DNA from: an uncultured Leifsonia sp.
Lineage (GTDB): Bacteria; Actinomycetota; Actinomycetes; Actinomycetales; Microbacteriaceae
Assembly: GCF_945957465.1 (NCBI RefSeq)
Contig: NZ_CAMFLC010000031.1
Coordinates: 1-47,200 of the forward strand
Direction of reading: 5' to 3'
Length of the DNA: 47,200 nt
The position numbers and the translations under genes are program-made. The notes below the pieces were generated by a model. It did not search any database and was not told the DNA's origin. It worked only from the letters and a program-made list of their open reading frames with translations. Positions 25,805 to 37,718 of this stretch are shown in pieces (the first letter of the stretch is position 1; the number at the start of each line of letters is the position of its first letter).

Positions 25805-27006
25805 TCACGCGTCGAAGCCGAGGGCGCGGGAGATGACCATGAGCTGGACTTCGCTCGTGCCCTCGCCGATCTCGAGGATCTTCGAGTCGCGGTAGTGCCG
25901 GGCGACGGGGTTCTCGTTCATGAACCCGTAGCCGCCGAAAATCTGGGTCGCATCGCGTGCGTTGTCCATGGCGGCCTCACTGCCGATCAGCTTGGCCATC
26001 GAGGCCTCCATCTTGAACGGCGCACCCGCCATCAGCTTGAAGGCCGCGTCGTAGTATGCCAGCCGGGCCGTGTGGACCCGGGCCTGCATCCGGGCGATCT
26101 TGAACGCGATGTGCTGGTTGGAGCCGATCGGGCGGCCGAAGACGTTCCGGCTCTTCGCGTAGCGCAAGGCCTCCTCGAGGCAGCCCTGCGCGGCCCCGGT
26201 GCAGAGCGCGGCGAACGCCACGCGTCCCTCGTCGAGCGTCGCCACGAAGTTGGCGTAGCCTCGACCGCGCTCGCCGAGGAGGTTGGCCTCCGGCACCCGC
26301 ACGTCGGTCAGCGTGAGGGGGTGCGTGTCGGACGTGTGCCAGCCGACCTTGTCGTAGACGGGCTCGGCCACGAAGCCGGGCGTGCCGGTGGGGACGATGA
26401 TCGCCGACAGCTCCTTCTTGAGGGACCCGTCGGGGCGGCGGTCCTCCCCGGTCACCGCGGTGATCGTCACGAGGCGGGTGATCTCGGAGCCGGAGTTGGT
26501 GATGAACTGCTTGGTTCCGTTGATCACCCACTCGCCGTCGCGCAGCACGGCCGTGGTCTTGGTGCCCGAGGCGTCCGAACCGGCCTCGGCCTCGGTCAGC
26601 CCGAAACCGGCGAGCGCCTCACCCCGGGCCAGCATCGGCAGCCACTGCTGCTTCTGCTCCTCGGTGCCGCTGCGGAAGATCGGCATCGCCCCGAGGCCGA
26701 CGCCCGCCTCCAGGGTCACACCGATGGACTGGTCGACCCGGCCGAGCTGCTCCACCGCGAGACACAGGGAGAGGTAGTCCTTGCCCTGGCCTCCGTACTC
26801 CACAGGGAAGGGCAAGCCGAACAGGCCCATCCGCCCCATCTCGGCGATGATGTCGTAGGGGAGGCTGCGCTTGGTGTCGTACTCGTACGCCGCCGGCGCC
26901 ACGACGGTGTCGGCGAACTCGCGCACCTCGTCGCGGAGGCGGCGCTGCTCGTCGGTGAGCTCGAAGCCGGCCACGTCGAGGTCGGCCGGGCGGGACAGCT
27001 GCATGG

Positions 27007-27010
<4 letters not shown>
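25805..27010 (-). CDS. acyl-CoA dehydrogenase
   Basis: 401 aa flavoprotein oxidising an acyl-CoA to the 2-enoyl-CoA. FAD/substrate motifs [32 protein letters not shown] and the C-terminal [17 protein letters not shown] are visible; the Glu of IGEGTSE is at the position of the catalytic base of short/medium-chain enzymes, whereas isovaleryl-CoA dehydrogenases often use a different Glu. Its place directly after mccA (ATGA overlap 27007-27010) suggests isovaleryl-CoA or a related branched acyl-CoA as substrate, like mycobacterial FadE19. A second in-frame ATG at 27004 is possible. Confidence 0.94.
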
Positions 27011-29216
<2,206 letters not shown>

Positions 29217-29220
<4 letters not shown>

Positions 29221-30833
29221 ATCCGGAAGAGGCCGAAGGCCGGGTTGGGCAGCGGCGCGCGCGAGCACACATCGAGGGCGAGACCGAGGATCGTGCGGGT
29301 GTCCGCCGGATCGATCACGCCGTCGTCCCACAGCCGCGCCGTGGAGTAGTAGGGGTTCCCCTGGTCTTCGTACTGGGCGGCGATGGGGGCCTTGAAGGAC
29401 GATTCGTCCTCCGCGCTCCACTCCTCGCCGCGCGCCTCGAGCTGATCGCGCTTGACCGTCGCGAGCACGCTCGCCGCCTGCGCACCGCCCATCACCGAGA
29501 TCCGGGAGGCCGGCCACATCCACAGGAACCGCGGTGAGTACGCGCGTCCGCACATCGAGTAGTTGCCCGCCCCGAACGACCCGCCGATCACCACCGTGAG
29601 CTTCGGCACCCGCGTGGTGGCGACGGCGGTGACCATCTTGGCTCCGTTCTTGGCGATCCCGCCGGCCTCGTAGTCGCGCCCGACCATGAAGCCGGAGATG
29701 TTCTGCAGGAACACCAGCGGGATGCCGCGCTGGTCGCACAGCTCGATGAAGTGCGCCCCTTTGAGCGCCGATTCGCTGAACAGCACGCCGTTGTTGGCGA
29801 CGATGCCGACGGGATGCCCGTGGAGGTGCGCGAAGCCGGTCACCAGCGTCGTGCCGTACTCGGGCTTGAACTCGCTGAACGCGCCGGCGTCCACCAGCCG
29901 GGTGATCACCTCGTGCACGTCGTACGGCGCCTGCACGTCGACGGGCACCACGCTGTAGAGCTCCTCGGCGTCGCCGAGCGCGTCGCGGGTCGGAAGGACC
30001 TCCCACGCGGGAGCCGCGGGCTGCGGCAGGGTCGCGACGATCTCGCGCACGATGGCCAGCGCGTGCGCGTCGTCCTCGGCCAGGTGGTCGACGACCCCCG
30101 ACGTGCGCGCATGCAGGTCGCCGCCGCCGAGTTCCTCGGCGGACACCACCTCGCCGATCGCCGCCTTCACCAGCGGTGGGCCGCCCAGGAAGATCGTCCC
30201 CTGGTTGCGCACGATCACCGTCTCGTCGCTCATGGCGGGCACGTAGGCGCCTCCCGCCGTGCAGGAGCCCAGCACGGCCGCGATCTGCGGGATCCTGGCC
30301 GCGGACAGCCGGGACTGGTTGTAGAAGATGCGGCCGAAGTGATCGCGATCGGGGAACACCTCGTCCTGCATCGGCAGGAACGCCCCTCCCGAATCGACGA
30401 GGTAGATGCACGGCAGGTGGTTCTCGAGTGCGATCTCCTGCGCCCGCAGGTGCTTCTTCACCGTCATCGGGTAGTACGTGCCGCCTTTCACGGTCGCGTC
30501 GTTGCACACGACCATGACGTGGCGGCCCTCCACGACGCCGATTCCGGCGATGACGCCCGCGGCCGGGCTCTCGTCGTCGTACATCCCGGTGGCCGCGAGC
30601 GGCGCGATCTCGAGGAACGGGCTGCCCTCGTCGAGCAGGGTGTCGATCCGGTCACGAGGAAGCAGTTTGCCGCGCGCGACGTGACGTTCGCGGGCACGCT
30701 CCGGGCCGCCGGCCGCCGCGACGCGCAGCCGCCTGCGCAGGTCGTCGACCAGGGCGCGCTGGGCGGCGCCGTCGTCCGACCGGCCCGCAGGCCGCTCCGC
30801 TGCCGGGGCGCTCGGAACAGTGCTCAGCGTCAT
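29217..30833 (-). CDS. methylcrotonyl-CoA carboxylase, carboxyltransferase subunit
   Basis: 538 aa carboxyltransferase. The segments [56 protein letters not shown], and [20 protein letters not shown] are characteristic of the methylcrotonyl/geranyl-CoA carboxylase beta group rather than propionyl-CoA carboxylase. It carboxylates 3-methylcrotonyl-CoA to 3-methylglutaconyl-CoA in leucine breakdown. ATG 30833 follows GGGAG about 4 nt upstream. First gene of the operon; it diverges from a TetR gene, with two palindromic operators in the shared gap. Confidence 0.95.
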
Positions 30834-30858
30834 GGTGCTCCCGTGTCGTCGTCGACGT

Positions 30859-30903
30859 GAGTTAGTGTTCACTAACTCGAATTTAGGTTAGTGTTCATTA
30901 ACC
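30859..30903. promoter_or_regulatory. two TetR-type operators between mccB and tetR
   Basis: Site 1 is GAGTTAGTG-TT-CACTAACTC (30859-30878), a perfect 20-bp palindrome. Site 2 is GGTTAGTG-TT-CATTAACC (30886-30903), the same pattern with one mismatch; centres are 26 bp apart. This stretch is strikingly AT-richer than its surroundings and lies between divergent start codons, so it very likely binds the adjacent TetR protein and controls both directions. Confidence 0.85.
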
Positions 30904-30963
30904 CGATTGTCCAGCCCGTCGGAATGCACCACCCCCGGCGGAACCCGTGCGAAAGCGACCGCG

Positions 30964-31587
30964 ATGACCGAGACCGTTCCGGCGGAGCCGCCAGTGCGAC
31001 CCACCCAGCGCAGCCAGGCCAAGGCCGATCGTCGCGCCGCGCTGCTGGAGGCGGCGGCCGCGCTGTTCGCCGAACGCGGCTTCAACGGCGTCTCGATAGA
31101 AGACCTGGGATCGGCGGCCGGTGTCAGTGGCCCGGCGGTCTACCGGCACTTCTCCTCGAAGCAGGCGGTGCTGGCCGCTCTGCTCGTCGGCGTCAGCGAG
31201 AGCCTGCTCGACGGCGGCGCAGCCGTGGAGCAGCGGGCGGCCGACCCGGCCGGGGCGCTGCGCGGCCTGATCGCCTTCCACGTCGACTTCGCGCTCACGG
31301 AAGCCGACACCATCCGGGTACAGGACCGCGACCTCGATGCGCTGGCCCCCGAGGAGCGCCGGGCCGTCCGCACCCTCCAGCGCCGCTACATCGAGCTGTG
31401 GATGCGCGTTCTCGGCGAGCTCCACCCCTCCCTCCCTGCCGACGAGCTCCGGGTCCGCGTGCAGGCCACCTTCGGCCTCATCAACTCGACGCCGCACTCC
31501 GCGCGAACCGGCTCCTCGCACACCACCGACGCCTCGGTGCGCCCGATTCTCGAGCGGATGGCCTGGGCGGCGCTGACCTCGCGCTGA
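30964..31587 (+). CDS. TetR family regulator of the leucine-type operon
   Basis: 207 aa. The helix-turn-helix is near residues 25-72: LLEAAAALFAERGFNGVSIE, then GSAAGVSGPAVYRHFSSKQA. The C-terminal domain resembles the TetR_C type found in SACE_7040-like regulators of acyl-CoA catabolism, but this is only a general impression. ATG 30964 is used; a TTG at 30907 would put the operator right at the start and is less likely. Divergent from mccB. An acyl-CoA intermediate is the likely inducer (inference). It precedes the penicillin acylase gene by 78 bases on the same strand. Confidence 0.92.
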   Translation: MTETVPAEPPVRPTQRSQAKADRRAALLEAAAALFAERGFNGVSIEDLGSAAGVSGPAVYRHFSSKQAVLAALLVGVSESLLDGGAAVEQRAADPAGALRGLIAFHVDFALTEADTIRVQDRDLDALAPEERRAVRTLQRRYIELWMRVLGELHPSLPADELRVRVQATFGLINSTPHSARTGSSHTTDASVRPILERMAWAALTSR

Positions 31588-31665
31588 CGGAGGCGCCCCT
31601 CGAAGGCGTCACCCGCGTGGGTTAGAGTCCGAAGAAGCGCGACGAACCCGACGTGAGGAGCATTG

Positions 31666-34278
31666 GTGGGCGACGACACACCCCGGCTGAGGCTGCATCA
31701 TCGGGTGCTCCGGACGCTGGCGGTCACGCTCGCCGTCGTCCTGGTCCTCGGCGTGCTCGCCGGCGGCCTCGGCGTCTGGACGGTCATGCGCTCGTTCCCG
31801 CAGACCTCGGGGAGCCTGGAACTCTCCGGCCTCAGCGCACCGGTCACGGTCGCGCGCGACGCCGCCGGTGTGCCGCAGATCACCGCGCGCACAGCGGACG
31901 ACCTGTTCCGGGCGCAGGGATACGTCCACGCCCAAGACCGGTTCTGGGAGATGGACTTCCGGCGGCACGTCACATCAGGTCGGCTCTCCGAGCTCTTCGG
32001 GGCCGGCCAGATCCCCACCGACACCTTCATCCGAACGCTCGGCTGGCGACAGGTCGCCGAGCAGGAGGTGAAACTGCTCGACAAGACCTCGTTGCGTTAT
32101 TACCAGGACTACGCCGACGGTGTGAACGCCTACCTCTCTGCGCACTCCGGCGCCGAGCTCTCCCTCGAGTACGCGGTCCTCGGCATCCAGAACCCCGGGT
32201 ATCGCCCCGCCAAGTGGACGCCAGCCGACTCCGTCGCCTGGCTGAAGGCGATGGCCTGGGACCTGCGCTCCAACCTCGAAGACGAGATCGACCGCGCCCT
32301 GCTGGCCACGAAGCTGACAGACGCACAGCTGGCCGAGCTGCATCCCGGCTACGCCTACACGCAGCACCCCACCATCACCGCTCTGGGCGGCGGGTCGCCG
32401 GCCACGGTGACGCCGGACGCCACGCCGGCCGGCTCGTCGTCGGCGGCTGTGCGCGGCGACGCCGCCGAGACGGCCACCCTCGCCGCCGTCCCCGCGACCG
32501 TCTACCGCGATCGGCTCGAACAGGTCGCATCGAGCCTGGCCGCGCTCCCCCAGCTGATGGGTCCGGCCGGCGACGACATCGGCTCCAACTCCTGGGTGGT
32601 GTCCGGCGCCCACACGGCGACGGGGAAGCCACTGCTGGCCAACGACCCGCACCTCGGAGCCGTGATGCCGTCCGTCTGGTACCAGGTCGGCCTCCACTGC
32701 GCGACGGTGGGGCCGGACTGCCCGTTCGACGTCGCCGGCTTCAGCTTCTCGGGGCTTCCCGGCATCATCATCGGCCACAACTCCCGCGTCGCCTGGGGGT
32801 TCACCAATCTCGGGCCCGACGTCGCCGACCTCTACGTCGAGAAGGTCACCGGGAACACCTACGAGTACGACGGCACGCAGCAGCCGCTGACCATCCGGCA
32901 CGAGACCATCACGGTCGCCGGAGGGGCGAACGTGCGCATCACGATCCGCTCGACGCGTCACGGACCGATCATCACCGACCTCAGCGACGGCTACGGAGCC
33001 ATCGCGAAGAACCAGGCCGGGAAGTTCGGCGTGCCCGCACAGCAGTTCCAGCTGTCGCTGCAGTGGACCGCACTGACACCGGGGCCGACGGCGAACGCGA
33101 TCTTCGCGTTCGACACCGCGCACGACTGGGCGAGCTTCCGCGCTGCGGCCGCCTCCTTCCAAGTGCCGTCGCAGAACCTGCTGTACGCCGATGTCGACGG
33201 CAACATCGGCTACCAGGCGCCCGGGCTGATCCCGGTGCGCGCACGCGGCGACGGCACCGTGCCGGTTCCCGGCTGGACCAGCCAGTACGGATGGGTCGGG
33301 ACCATCCCGTACGACGAGCTGCCGAACGTCCTCAACCCGCCCAGCGGGTACATCGTCACCGCGAACAACGCCGCCGTCGGCCCGGACTTCCCCGCCATGA
33401 TCACGAAGGACTGGGACCACGGCTACCGGGCCAACCAGATCGAGGTCCGGCTGACGAAGCTCATCGCGTCCGGCAAGAAGGTGACGCGCGCCGACATGTC
33501 GGCCATCCAGTCCGACACGTACGACGCCAACGCCGCGACGCTCGCACCCATCCTGATCGCTGTCGGCGAGAAAGCCGATCCGACCTCCGGCGTCGCCCGT
33601 GCTGCGGAGTTGCTCCGCGGCTGGAACTACCACGACGACGGCGACAGTGCAGCGGCGGCCTACTTCGCGGTGTTCTGGAAGAACCTCCTCGCCTACGCCT
33701 TCGCGCGCAAACTGCCGGCTTCGGCACCGCCGACGGGCGGCGACCGCTGGTTCGCCGTCGCCGCCGCGCTCGCGCAGCGGCCGGACTCCCCGTGGTGGGC
33801 CGACACGAAGCTCGGCACCTCCGACCGCGACGACATGTTCGCCTATGCCGCGAACCGGGCGTGGAAGGAGGCGCAGGACCGGCTCGGCGTGGACGCTCAG
33901 AAGTGGCGATGGGATGCCCTGCACACGCTCGAACTCACCAATGCGTCCTTCGGCTCATCGGGCGTCGCGCCGATCGAGGCACTGTTCAACCGCGGGCCCT
34001 ACCCGGTCGGCGGCGGCTCCAGCGTCGTGGACGCGACCGGCTGGGACGCGTCCGTCGGCTACCAGGTCGATCGGGTGCCGTCGATGCGGATGGTCGTCGA
34101 CCTCGCCGACTTCGACCGCAGCACGTGGATCAACCTGACCGGGGCCTCCGGCCACGCCTTCGCCCCCCACTACGCCGATCAGGCGCCGCTGTGGGCGAAG
34201 GGCGAGACCCGGCCGTGGCCGTTCTCGCCGCGGGCGGTGAAGTCCGCGGCCCAGCAGACCCTCACGCTCACGCCCTGA
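31666..34278 (+). CDS. penicillin acylase family Ntn-hydrolase
   Basis: 870 aa precursor of an N-terminal-nucleophile amidohydrolase. A hydrophobic segment at residues about 15-38 anchors or exports it. After the alpha-chain region (GVPQITARTADDLFRAQGYV, HAQDRFWEMDFRRH) comes a Ala/Thr-rich linker and the self-cleavage site DIG-SNSWVVSG, making Ser307 the predicted new N-terminus of the beta chain; NDPHLG and GIIIGHNSRVAWGFTN follow. Family members hydrolyse amides such as penicillins, acyl-homoserine lactones or other N-acyl compounds. GTG 31666 has AGGAG 5 nt upstream and is preferred over TTG 31663. Confidence 0.93.
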   Translation: MGDDTPRLRLHHRVLRTLAVTLAVVLVLGVLAGGLGVWTVMRSFPQTSGSLELSGLSAPVTVARDAAGVPQITARTADDLFRAQGYVHAQDRFWEMDFRRHVTSGRLSELFGAGQIPTDTFIRTLGWRQVAEQEVKLLDKTSLRYYQDYADGVNAYLSAHSGAELSLEYAVLGIQNPGYRPAKWTPADSVAWLKAMAWDLRSNLEDEIDRALLATKLTDAQLAELHPGYAYTQHPTITALGGGSPATVTPDATPAGSSSAAVRGDAAETATLAAVPATVYRDRLEQVASSLAALPQLMGPAGDDIGSNSWVVSGAHTATGKPLLANDPHLGAVMPSVWYQVGLHCATVGPDCPFDVAGFSFSGLPGIIIGHNSRVAWGFTNLGPDVADLYVEKVTGNTYEYDGTQQPLTIRHETITVAGGANVRITIRSTRHGPIITDLSDGYGAIAKNQAGKFGVPAQQFQLSLQWTALTPGPTANAIFAFDTAHDWASFRAAAASFQVPSQNLLYADVDGNIGYQAPGLIPVRARGDGTVPVPGWTSQYGWVGTIPYDELPNVLNPPSGYIVTANNAAVGPDFPAMITKDWDHGYRANQIEVRLTKLIASGKKVTRADMSAIQSDTYDANAATLAPILIAVGEKADPTSGVARAAELLRGWNYHDDGDSAAAAYFAVFWKNLLAYAFARKLPASAPPTGGDRWFAVAAALAQRPDSPWWADTKLGTSDRDDMFAYAANRAWKEAQDRLGVDAQKWRWDALHTLELTNASFGSSGVAPIEALFNRGPYPVGGGSSVVDATGWDASVGYQVDRVPSMRMVVDLADFDRSTWINLTGASGHAFAPHYADQAPLWAKGETRPWPFSPRAVKSAAQQTLTLTP

Positions 34279-34315
34279 ACGTGCTGAGCGCGACTCGGGG
34301 TGCCTCGGCTGCGGC

Positions 34316-35680
34316 TCAGCGGCCAGCCGGCCAGTTGCGCTCGGCGTCGCCGACGTAGAGCTGCTGGGGACGGCCGATCTTGGTGCTCGGGTCCTGCGTC
34401 ATCTCGCGCCAGTGGGCGATCCAGCCCGGGAGGCGGCCGATCGCGAAGAGCACGGTGAACATCCGCGTCGGGAAGCCCATCGCCTTGTAGATCACGCCGG
34501 TGTAGAAGTCGACGTTCGGGTAGAGCCGGCGGTCGACGAAGTACTGGTCGGCGAGCGCGACCTCTTCGAGCTCCTTGGCGATGTCGAGCAGCGGGTCGTG
34601 CACGCCGAGGGCGGCGAGCACCTCGTCGGCCGACTGCTTGACGAGCTTGGCCCGCGGGTCGAAGTTCTTGTAGACGCGGTGCCCGAAGCCCATCAGCTTG
34701 ACGCCGGACTCCTTGTTCTTGACGCGCTCGACGAACTTCTGCACGCTCTCACCGGAGTCGCGGATGCCCGCGAGCATCTGCAGCACCGCCTCGTTGGCGC
34801 CTCCGTGCAGCGGCCCGTAGAGGGCGTTGATGCCCGCGGAGACCGAGGCGAACAGGTTCGCCTGCGTGGAGCCGACGAGCCGGACGGTGGAGGTGGACGC
34901 GTTCTGCTCGTGGTCCTCGTGCAGGATCAGCAGGCGCTCCAGCGCGCGAGAGAGGACGGGGTTCACCTCGTACGGTTCGGCGAGCGTACCGAAATTGAGG
35001 CGGAGGAAGTTGTCGACGAAGCTCAGCGAGTTGTCGGGATAGAGGAACGCCTGGCCGATGCTCTTCTTGTGCGCGTACGCCGCGATCACCGGGAGCTTGG
35101 CGAGGAGCCGCACCGTCGAGAGCTCGACCTGCTCGGGGTCGTGCACGCTGAGCGAGTCCTGGTAGAAGGTCGACAGAGCCGAGACGGCGCTGGAGAGCAC
35201 CGACATCGGGTGCGCGTCGTGCGGCAGCGCGCTGAAGAAGCGACGCAGGTCTTCGTGCAGCAGCGTGTGGCGGCGAATGCGCTCATCGAAGTCGGCGAGC
35301 TCGGCCGGAGTCGGCAGTTCCCCGTGGATGAGCAGCCAGGCCACCTCGAGGAAGGTGGAGTGCTCGGCGACCTGCTCGATCGGATAACCGCGGTAGCGCA
35401 GGATGCCGGCGTCGCCGTCGATGTACGTGATGGCCGAGCGGGTCGCGGCCGTGTTGACGAAGCCGTAGTCGAGGCTGGTCAGGCCCGTCTGCTTGGTCAG
35501 GCTCGAGAGGTCGATGCTCGACGTGCCCTGCGTGCTCGGCAGGATCGGGAACTCGGCGACGCCACCCGGGTACCGCAGTTCTGCGACGCCGGCCTCTCGG
35601 GCAGGGCCGCGCTGCTCCGCACCCGACTGATCGGTGCCGGGCTGATCGATGCCGGTCTGCCTGGTGCCGAGTCCGCTCAC
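34316..35680 (-). CDS. gltA: citrate synthase
   Basis: 454 aa, type II citrate synthase, entry enzyme of the TCA cycle. Catalytic residues are seen in YGPLHGGANEAVL (His), GFGHRVYKNFDPRA (His) and YPNVDFYTGV (Asp). The N-terminus has about 40 residues of Gly/Gln/Thr-rich sequence before the usual domain start; GTG 35680 with AGGAGG 4-5 nt upstream supports this long start. The 130-base gap upstream contains a GCGACA-AC-TGTCGC inverted repeat (35772-35785) and probably the promoter. It converges with the acylase gene. Confidence 0.97.
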   Translation of the reverse strand: MSGLGTRQTGIDQPGTDQSGAEQRGPAREAGVAELRYPGGVAEFPILPSTQGTSSIDLSSLTKQTGLTSLDYGFVNTAATRSAITYIDGDAGILRYRGYPIEQVAEHSTFLEVAWLLIHGELPTPAELADFDERIRRHTLLHEDLRRFFSALPHDAHPMSVLSSAVSALSTFYQDSLSVHDPEQVELSTVRLLAKLPVIAAYAHKKSIGQAFLYPDNSLSFVDNFLRLNFGTLAEPYEVNPVLSRALERLLILHEDHEQNASTSTVRLVGSTQANLFASVSAGINALYGPLHGGANEAVLQMLAGIRDSGESVQKFVERVKNKESGVKLMGFGHRVYKNFDPRAKLVKQSADEVLAALGVHDPLLDIAKELEEVALADQYFVDRRLYPNVDFYTGVIYKAMGFPTRMFTVLFAIGRLPGWIAHWREMTQDPSTKIGRPQQLYVGDAERNWPAGR

Positions 35681-35810
35681 AACGCCTCCTGGATGGGGTT
35701 TACGGGATGCTTCGTGCGCCGTTCGTGTCAGCGCCGCTGAAAGCCGTGCTGGTACAGCCTAGCCAACCCGCGCGACAACTGTCGCATCGAGCAAAGGAGC
35801 AGGCCGTTGA

Positions 35811-36944
35811 TTAGAGGGACTCTCCAAAGGCCAGCAAACGGGAGGCCGCGGCCGCGATCCGCTCGTCCGTCGCCGTGAGCGAGAGCCGCACGTGCTGCGG
35901 GAAGTGGTCGCCGTAGAAGACGCCAGGACCGGCGAGGATGCCGAGCTCGGCGAGCCGGCCGATGCTCTCCCAGGCGTCGCGCCCCTCCGTCGCCCAGAGG
36001 TAGAGGCCGGCTTCGCTGCGGTCGATGCGGAAGCCGGCCGCCTCGAGCGCGGGCTTGAGGAGCTCCCGCCTGGAGCGGTACCGCTCGCGCTGGGCGGCGA
36101 CATGGTCGTCGTCGCCCAGCGCGACGACCATCGCGGCCTGCAAGGGGGATGGCAGCATCAGCCCGGCGTGCTTGCGCACGGTGGTGAGGCGGTCGATCAG
36201 TCGCGCGTCGCCCGCGATGAACGCGGCGCGATAACCGGCGAGGTTGGACTGCTTGCTCAGCGAGTAGACCGCGAGCACGCCGGTGAGGTCGTCGCCGATC
36301 ACCCGCGGGTCGAGGGCGCTGGGGATCGGTTGCTCGTCCCACGGGTGCTCCCAGCCCAGCTCCGCGTAGCACTCGTCGCTCGCGACGACGGCTCCGAGCT
36401 CGCGTGCGCGGGCGATCGCCGCAGCCAGTTCGTCCGTCGACAGTACTCGGCCGTCGGGGTTCCCCGGGCTGTTCAGCCAGACCAACCGGGTGTCGGCGGG
36501 CCACTCGGCAGGGTCGTCCGAGGCGACGGCTCGGGCGCCGGCGAACGCCGCGCCCATCGCGTAGGTGGGATAGGCCGCGCGCGGGTGGACCACGGCGTCG
36601 CCCTCCCCCAGGCCGAGGAAGAAGGGCAGGAAGGCGACGAGCTCTTTGGAGCCGATCGTCGGCAGCACATTCTGCGGACCCAGGCCGGCGACACCGCGGC
36701 GGCGCTCGAACCAGGCCGTGATCGCCTCGCGCAGCGCGGGGGTCCCGACCGTCTGCGGGTAGGCGTGCGCGTCGGTCGCCTCGGCCAGCGCCCGGCGGAT
36801 GAGGTCGGGGGTGGGGTCGACCGGCGATCCGATCGACAGGTCGACGATGCCGGAGGCGTCACCGAACGGCGCCGCCTCCCTGGCCGTGGCCGCGTAGGGC
36901 GCCATCAGGTCCCACGGGTAGTCGGGAAGCTCGCCCAGCGCCAC
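35811..36944 (-). CDS. dapC: succinyldiaminopimelate transaminase
   Basis: 377 aa, PLP-dependent class I/II aminotransferase of the actinobacterial DapC group, transferring an amino group to the succinylated ketopimelate intermediate of the DAP pathway. PLP-binding features: NSPGNPDGRVLS, ASDECYAELGW and the Schiff-base lysine in YSLSKQSNLAGYRAAF. GTG 36944 begins 1 base after the ferredoxin stop, so the fdxA-dapC pair is coupled, an arrangement common in actinobacteria. Together with dapA, dapB and dapF in this window it covers four DAP-pathway steps. Confidence 0.95.
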   Translation of the reverse strand: MALGELPDYPWDLMAPYAATAREAAPFGDASGIVDLSIGSPVDPTPDLIRRALAEATDAHAYPQTVGTPALREAITAWFERRRGVAGLGPQNVLPTIGSKELVAFLPFFLGLGEGDAVVHPRAAYPTYAMGAAFAGARAVASDDPAEWPADTRLVWLNSPGNPDGRVLSTDELAAAIARARELGAVVASDECYAELGWEHPWDEQPIPSALDPRVIGDDLTGVLAVYSLSKQSNLAGYRAAFIAGDARLIDRLTTVRKHAGLMLPSPLQAAMVVALGDDDHVAAQRERYRSRRELLKPALEAAGFRIDRSEAGLYLWATEGRDAWESIGRLAELGILAGPGVFYGDHFPQHVRLSLTATDERIAAAASRLLAFGESL

Positions 36945-36945
36945 G

Positions 36946-37266
36946 TCAGTGCGCCTGAGGGGGCAGTGCAGCGACGATCGGGTGGTCCTTGGCGATCACA
37001 CCGACCTTGGCGGCACCGCCGGGCGAGCCGATGTCGTCGAAGAACTCCACGTTGGCCTTGTAGTAGTCGGCCCACTCCTCGGGCAGATCGTCTTCGTAGT
37101 AGATCGCCTCCACCGGGCACACCGGCTCGCAGGCACCGCAGTCGACGCATTCGTCCGGGTGGATGTACAGCGACCGTTCGCCTTCGTAGATGCAGTCGAC
37201 GGGGCATTCGTCGATGCAGGCCCGGTCTTTCACATCGACGCACGGGAGGGCGATGACATAGGTCAC
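36946..37266 (-). CDS. fdxA: 7Fe ferredoxin
   Basis: 106 aa electron carrier with one 3Fe-4S and one 4Fe-4S cluster. Cysteines are arranged as [18 protein letters not shown] and [15 protein letters not shown]. The C-terminal about 45 residues are the usual extension of actinobacterial FdxA. Redox partner unknown; ferredoxins of this type serve cytochromes P450 and other oxidoreductases. GTG 37266 is used, with a weak GGGAA 10 nt upstream. It is followed immediately by dapC and preceded by a small membrane protein gene. Confidence 0.97.
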   Translation of the reverse strand: MTYVIALPCVDVKDRACIDECPVDCIYEGERSLYIHPDECVDCGACEPVCPVEAIYYEDDLPEEWADYYKANVEFFDDIGSPGGAAKVGVIAKDHPIVAALPPQAH

Positions 37267-37310
37267 TGTGGTTCGGATTCCCTTCGCGAAAACCGGATGG
37301 TCCTCCTAGC

Positions 37311-37700
37311 TTAGGACGTCTGCGCCCCCGCGGCGGCACCGCTACGGTGAGCGCGCACGTCCGGCCACGCGACGACGACGGCCGCGATCAGGATGGGACC
37401 GACGAGCCAGACCTGACCGGCGAGGTTGTCGGGGATCAGCACGGAGCCCCCGGGGCTCTGCTGCGTGAACAGCAGGATCACGGCGATGGCGCCGAGGGCC
37501 GCGCACAGGGCCGGCCACCGCGAGTCGCCGAGGAGGCGGAGGCCGACCAGCAGCGCCGTGTAGCAGAGGAGGGAGCCGATCAGCCCGAGCGGGACGGATA
37601 CTCCCCACGTGACGTCGAGCTGGTGCGCGACCGTGCCGATCCCGCCGACGGCTGCCCCCGCGATCACCAGGAGCACGGCGTTGACGATCCGGGAGAGCAT
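37311..37700 (-). CDS. small four-helix membrane protein (DUF6113-like)
   Basis: 129 aa with about four hydrophobic segments (residues about 5-25, 33-55, 63-80, 95-115) and a short polar C-terminus. No catalytic motif. It resembles the DUF6113 proteins found beside fdxA in Microbacteriaceae, an identification from memory and not certain. It is read in the same direction as fdxA-dapC, 44 bases ahead. It diverges from efeU across about 100 bases containing an iron box. Confidence 0.75.
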   Translation of the reverse strand: MLSRIVNAVLLVIAGAAVGGIGTVAHQLDVTWGVSVPLGLIGSLLCYTALLVGLRLLGDSRWPALCAALGAIAVILLFTQQSPGGSVLIPDNLAGQVWLVGPILIAAVVVAWPDVRAHRSGAAAGAQTS

Positions 37701-37718
37701 GTTCGAATCCTAGCCGGG

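Noticed and set aside
31975-33924. Minus-strand open frame of 649 codons antisense to the penicillin acylase
   Set aside because: Shadow frame; the plus strand has the Ntn-hydrolase motifs and a good ribosome binding site.
34283-34320. GCTGAGC / GCTCAGC inverted repeat between the acylase and gltA stops
   Set aside because: Only 7 bp with a loop of 24 bases and no T-tract; too weak to call a terminator although the convergent position would suit one.
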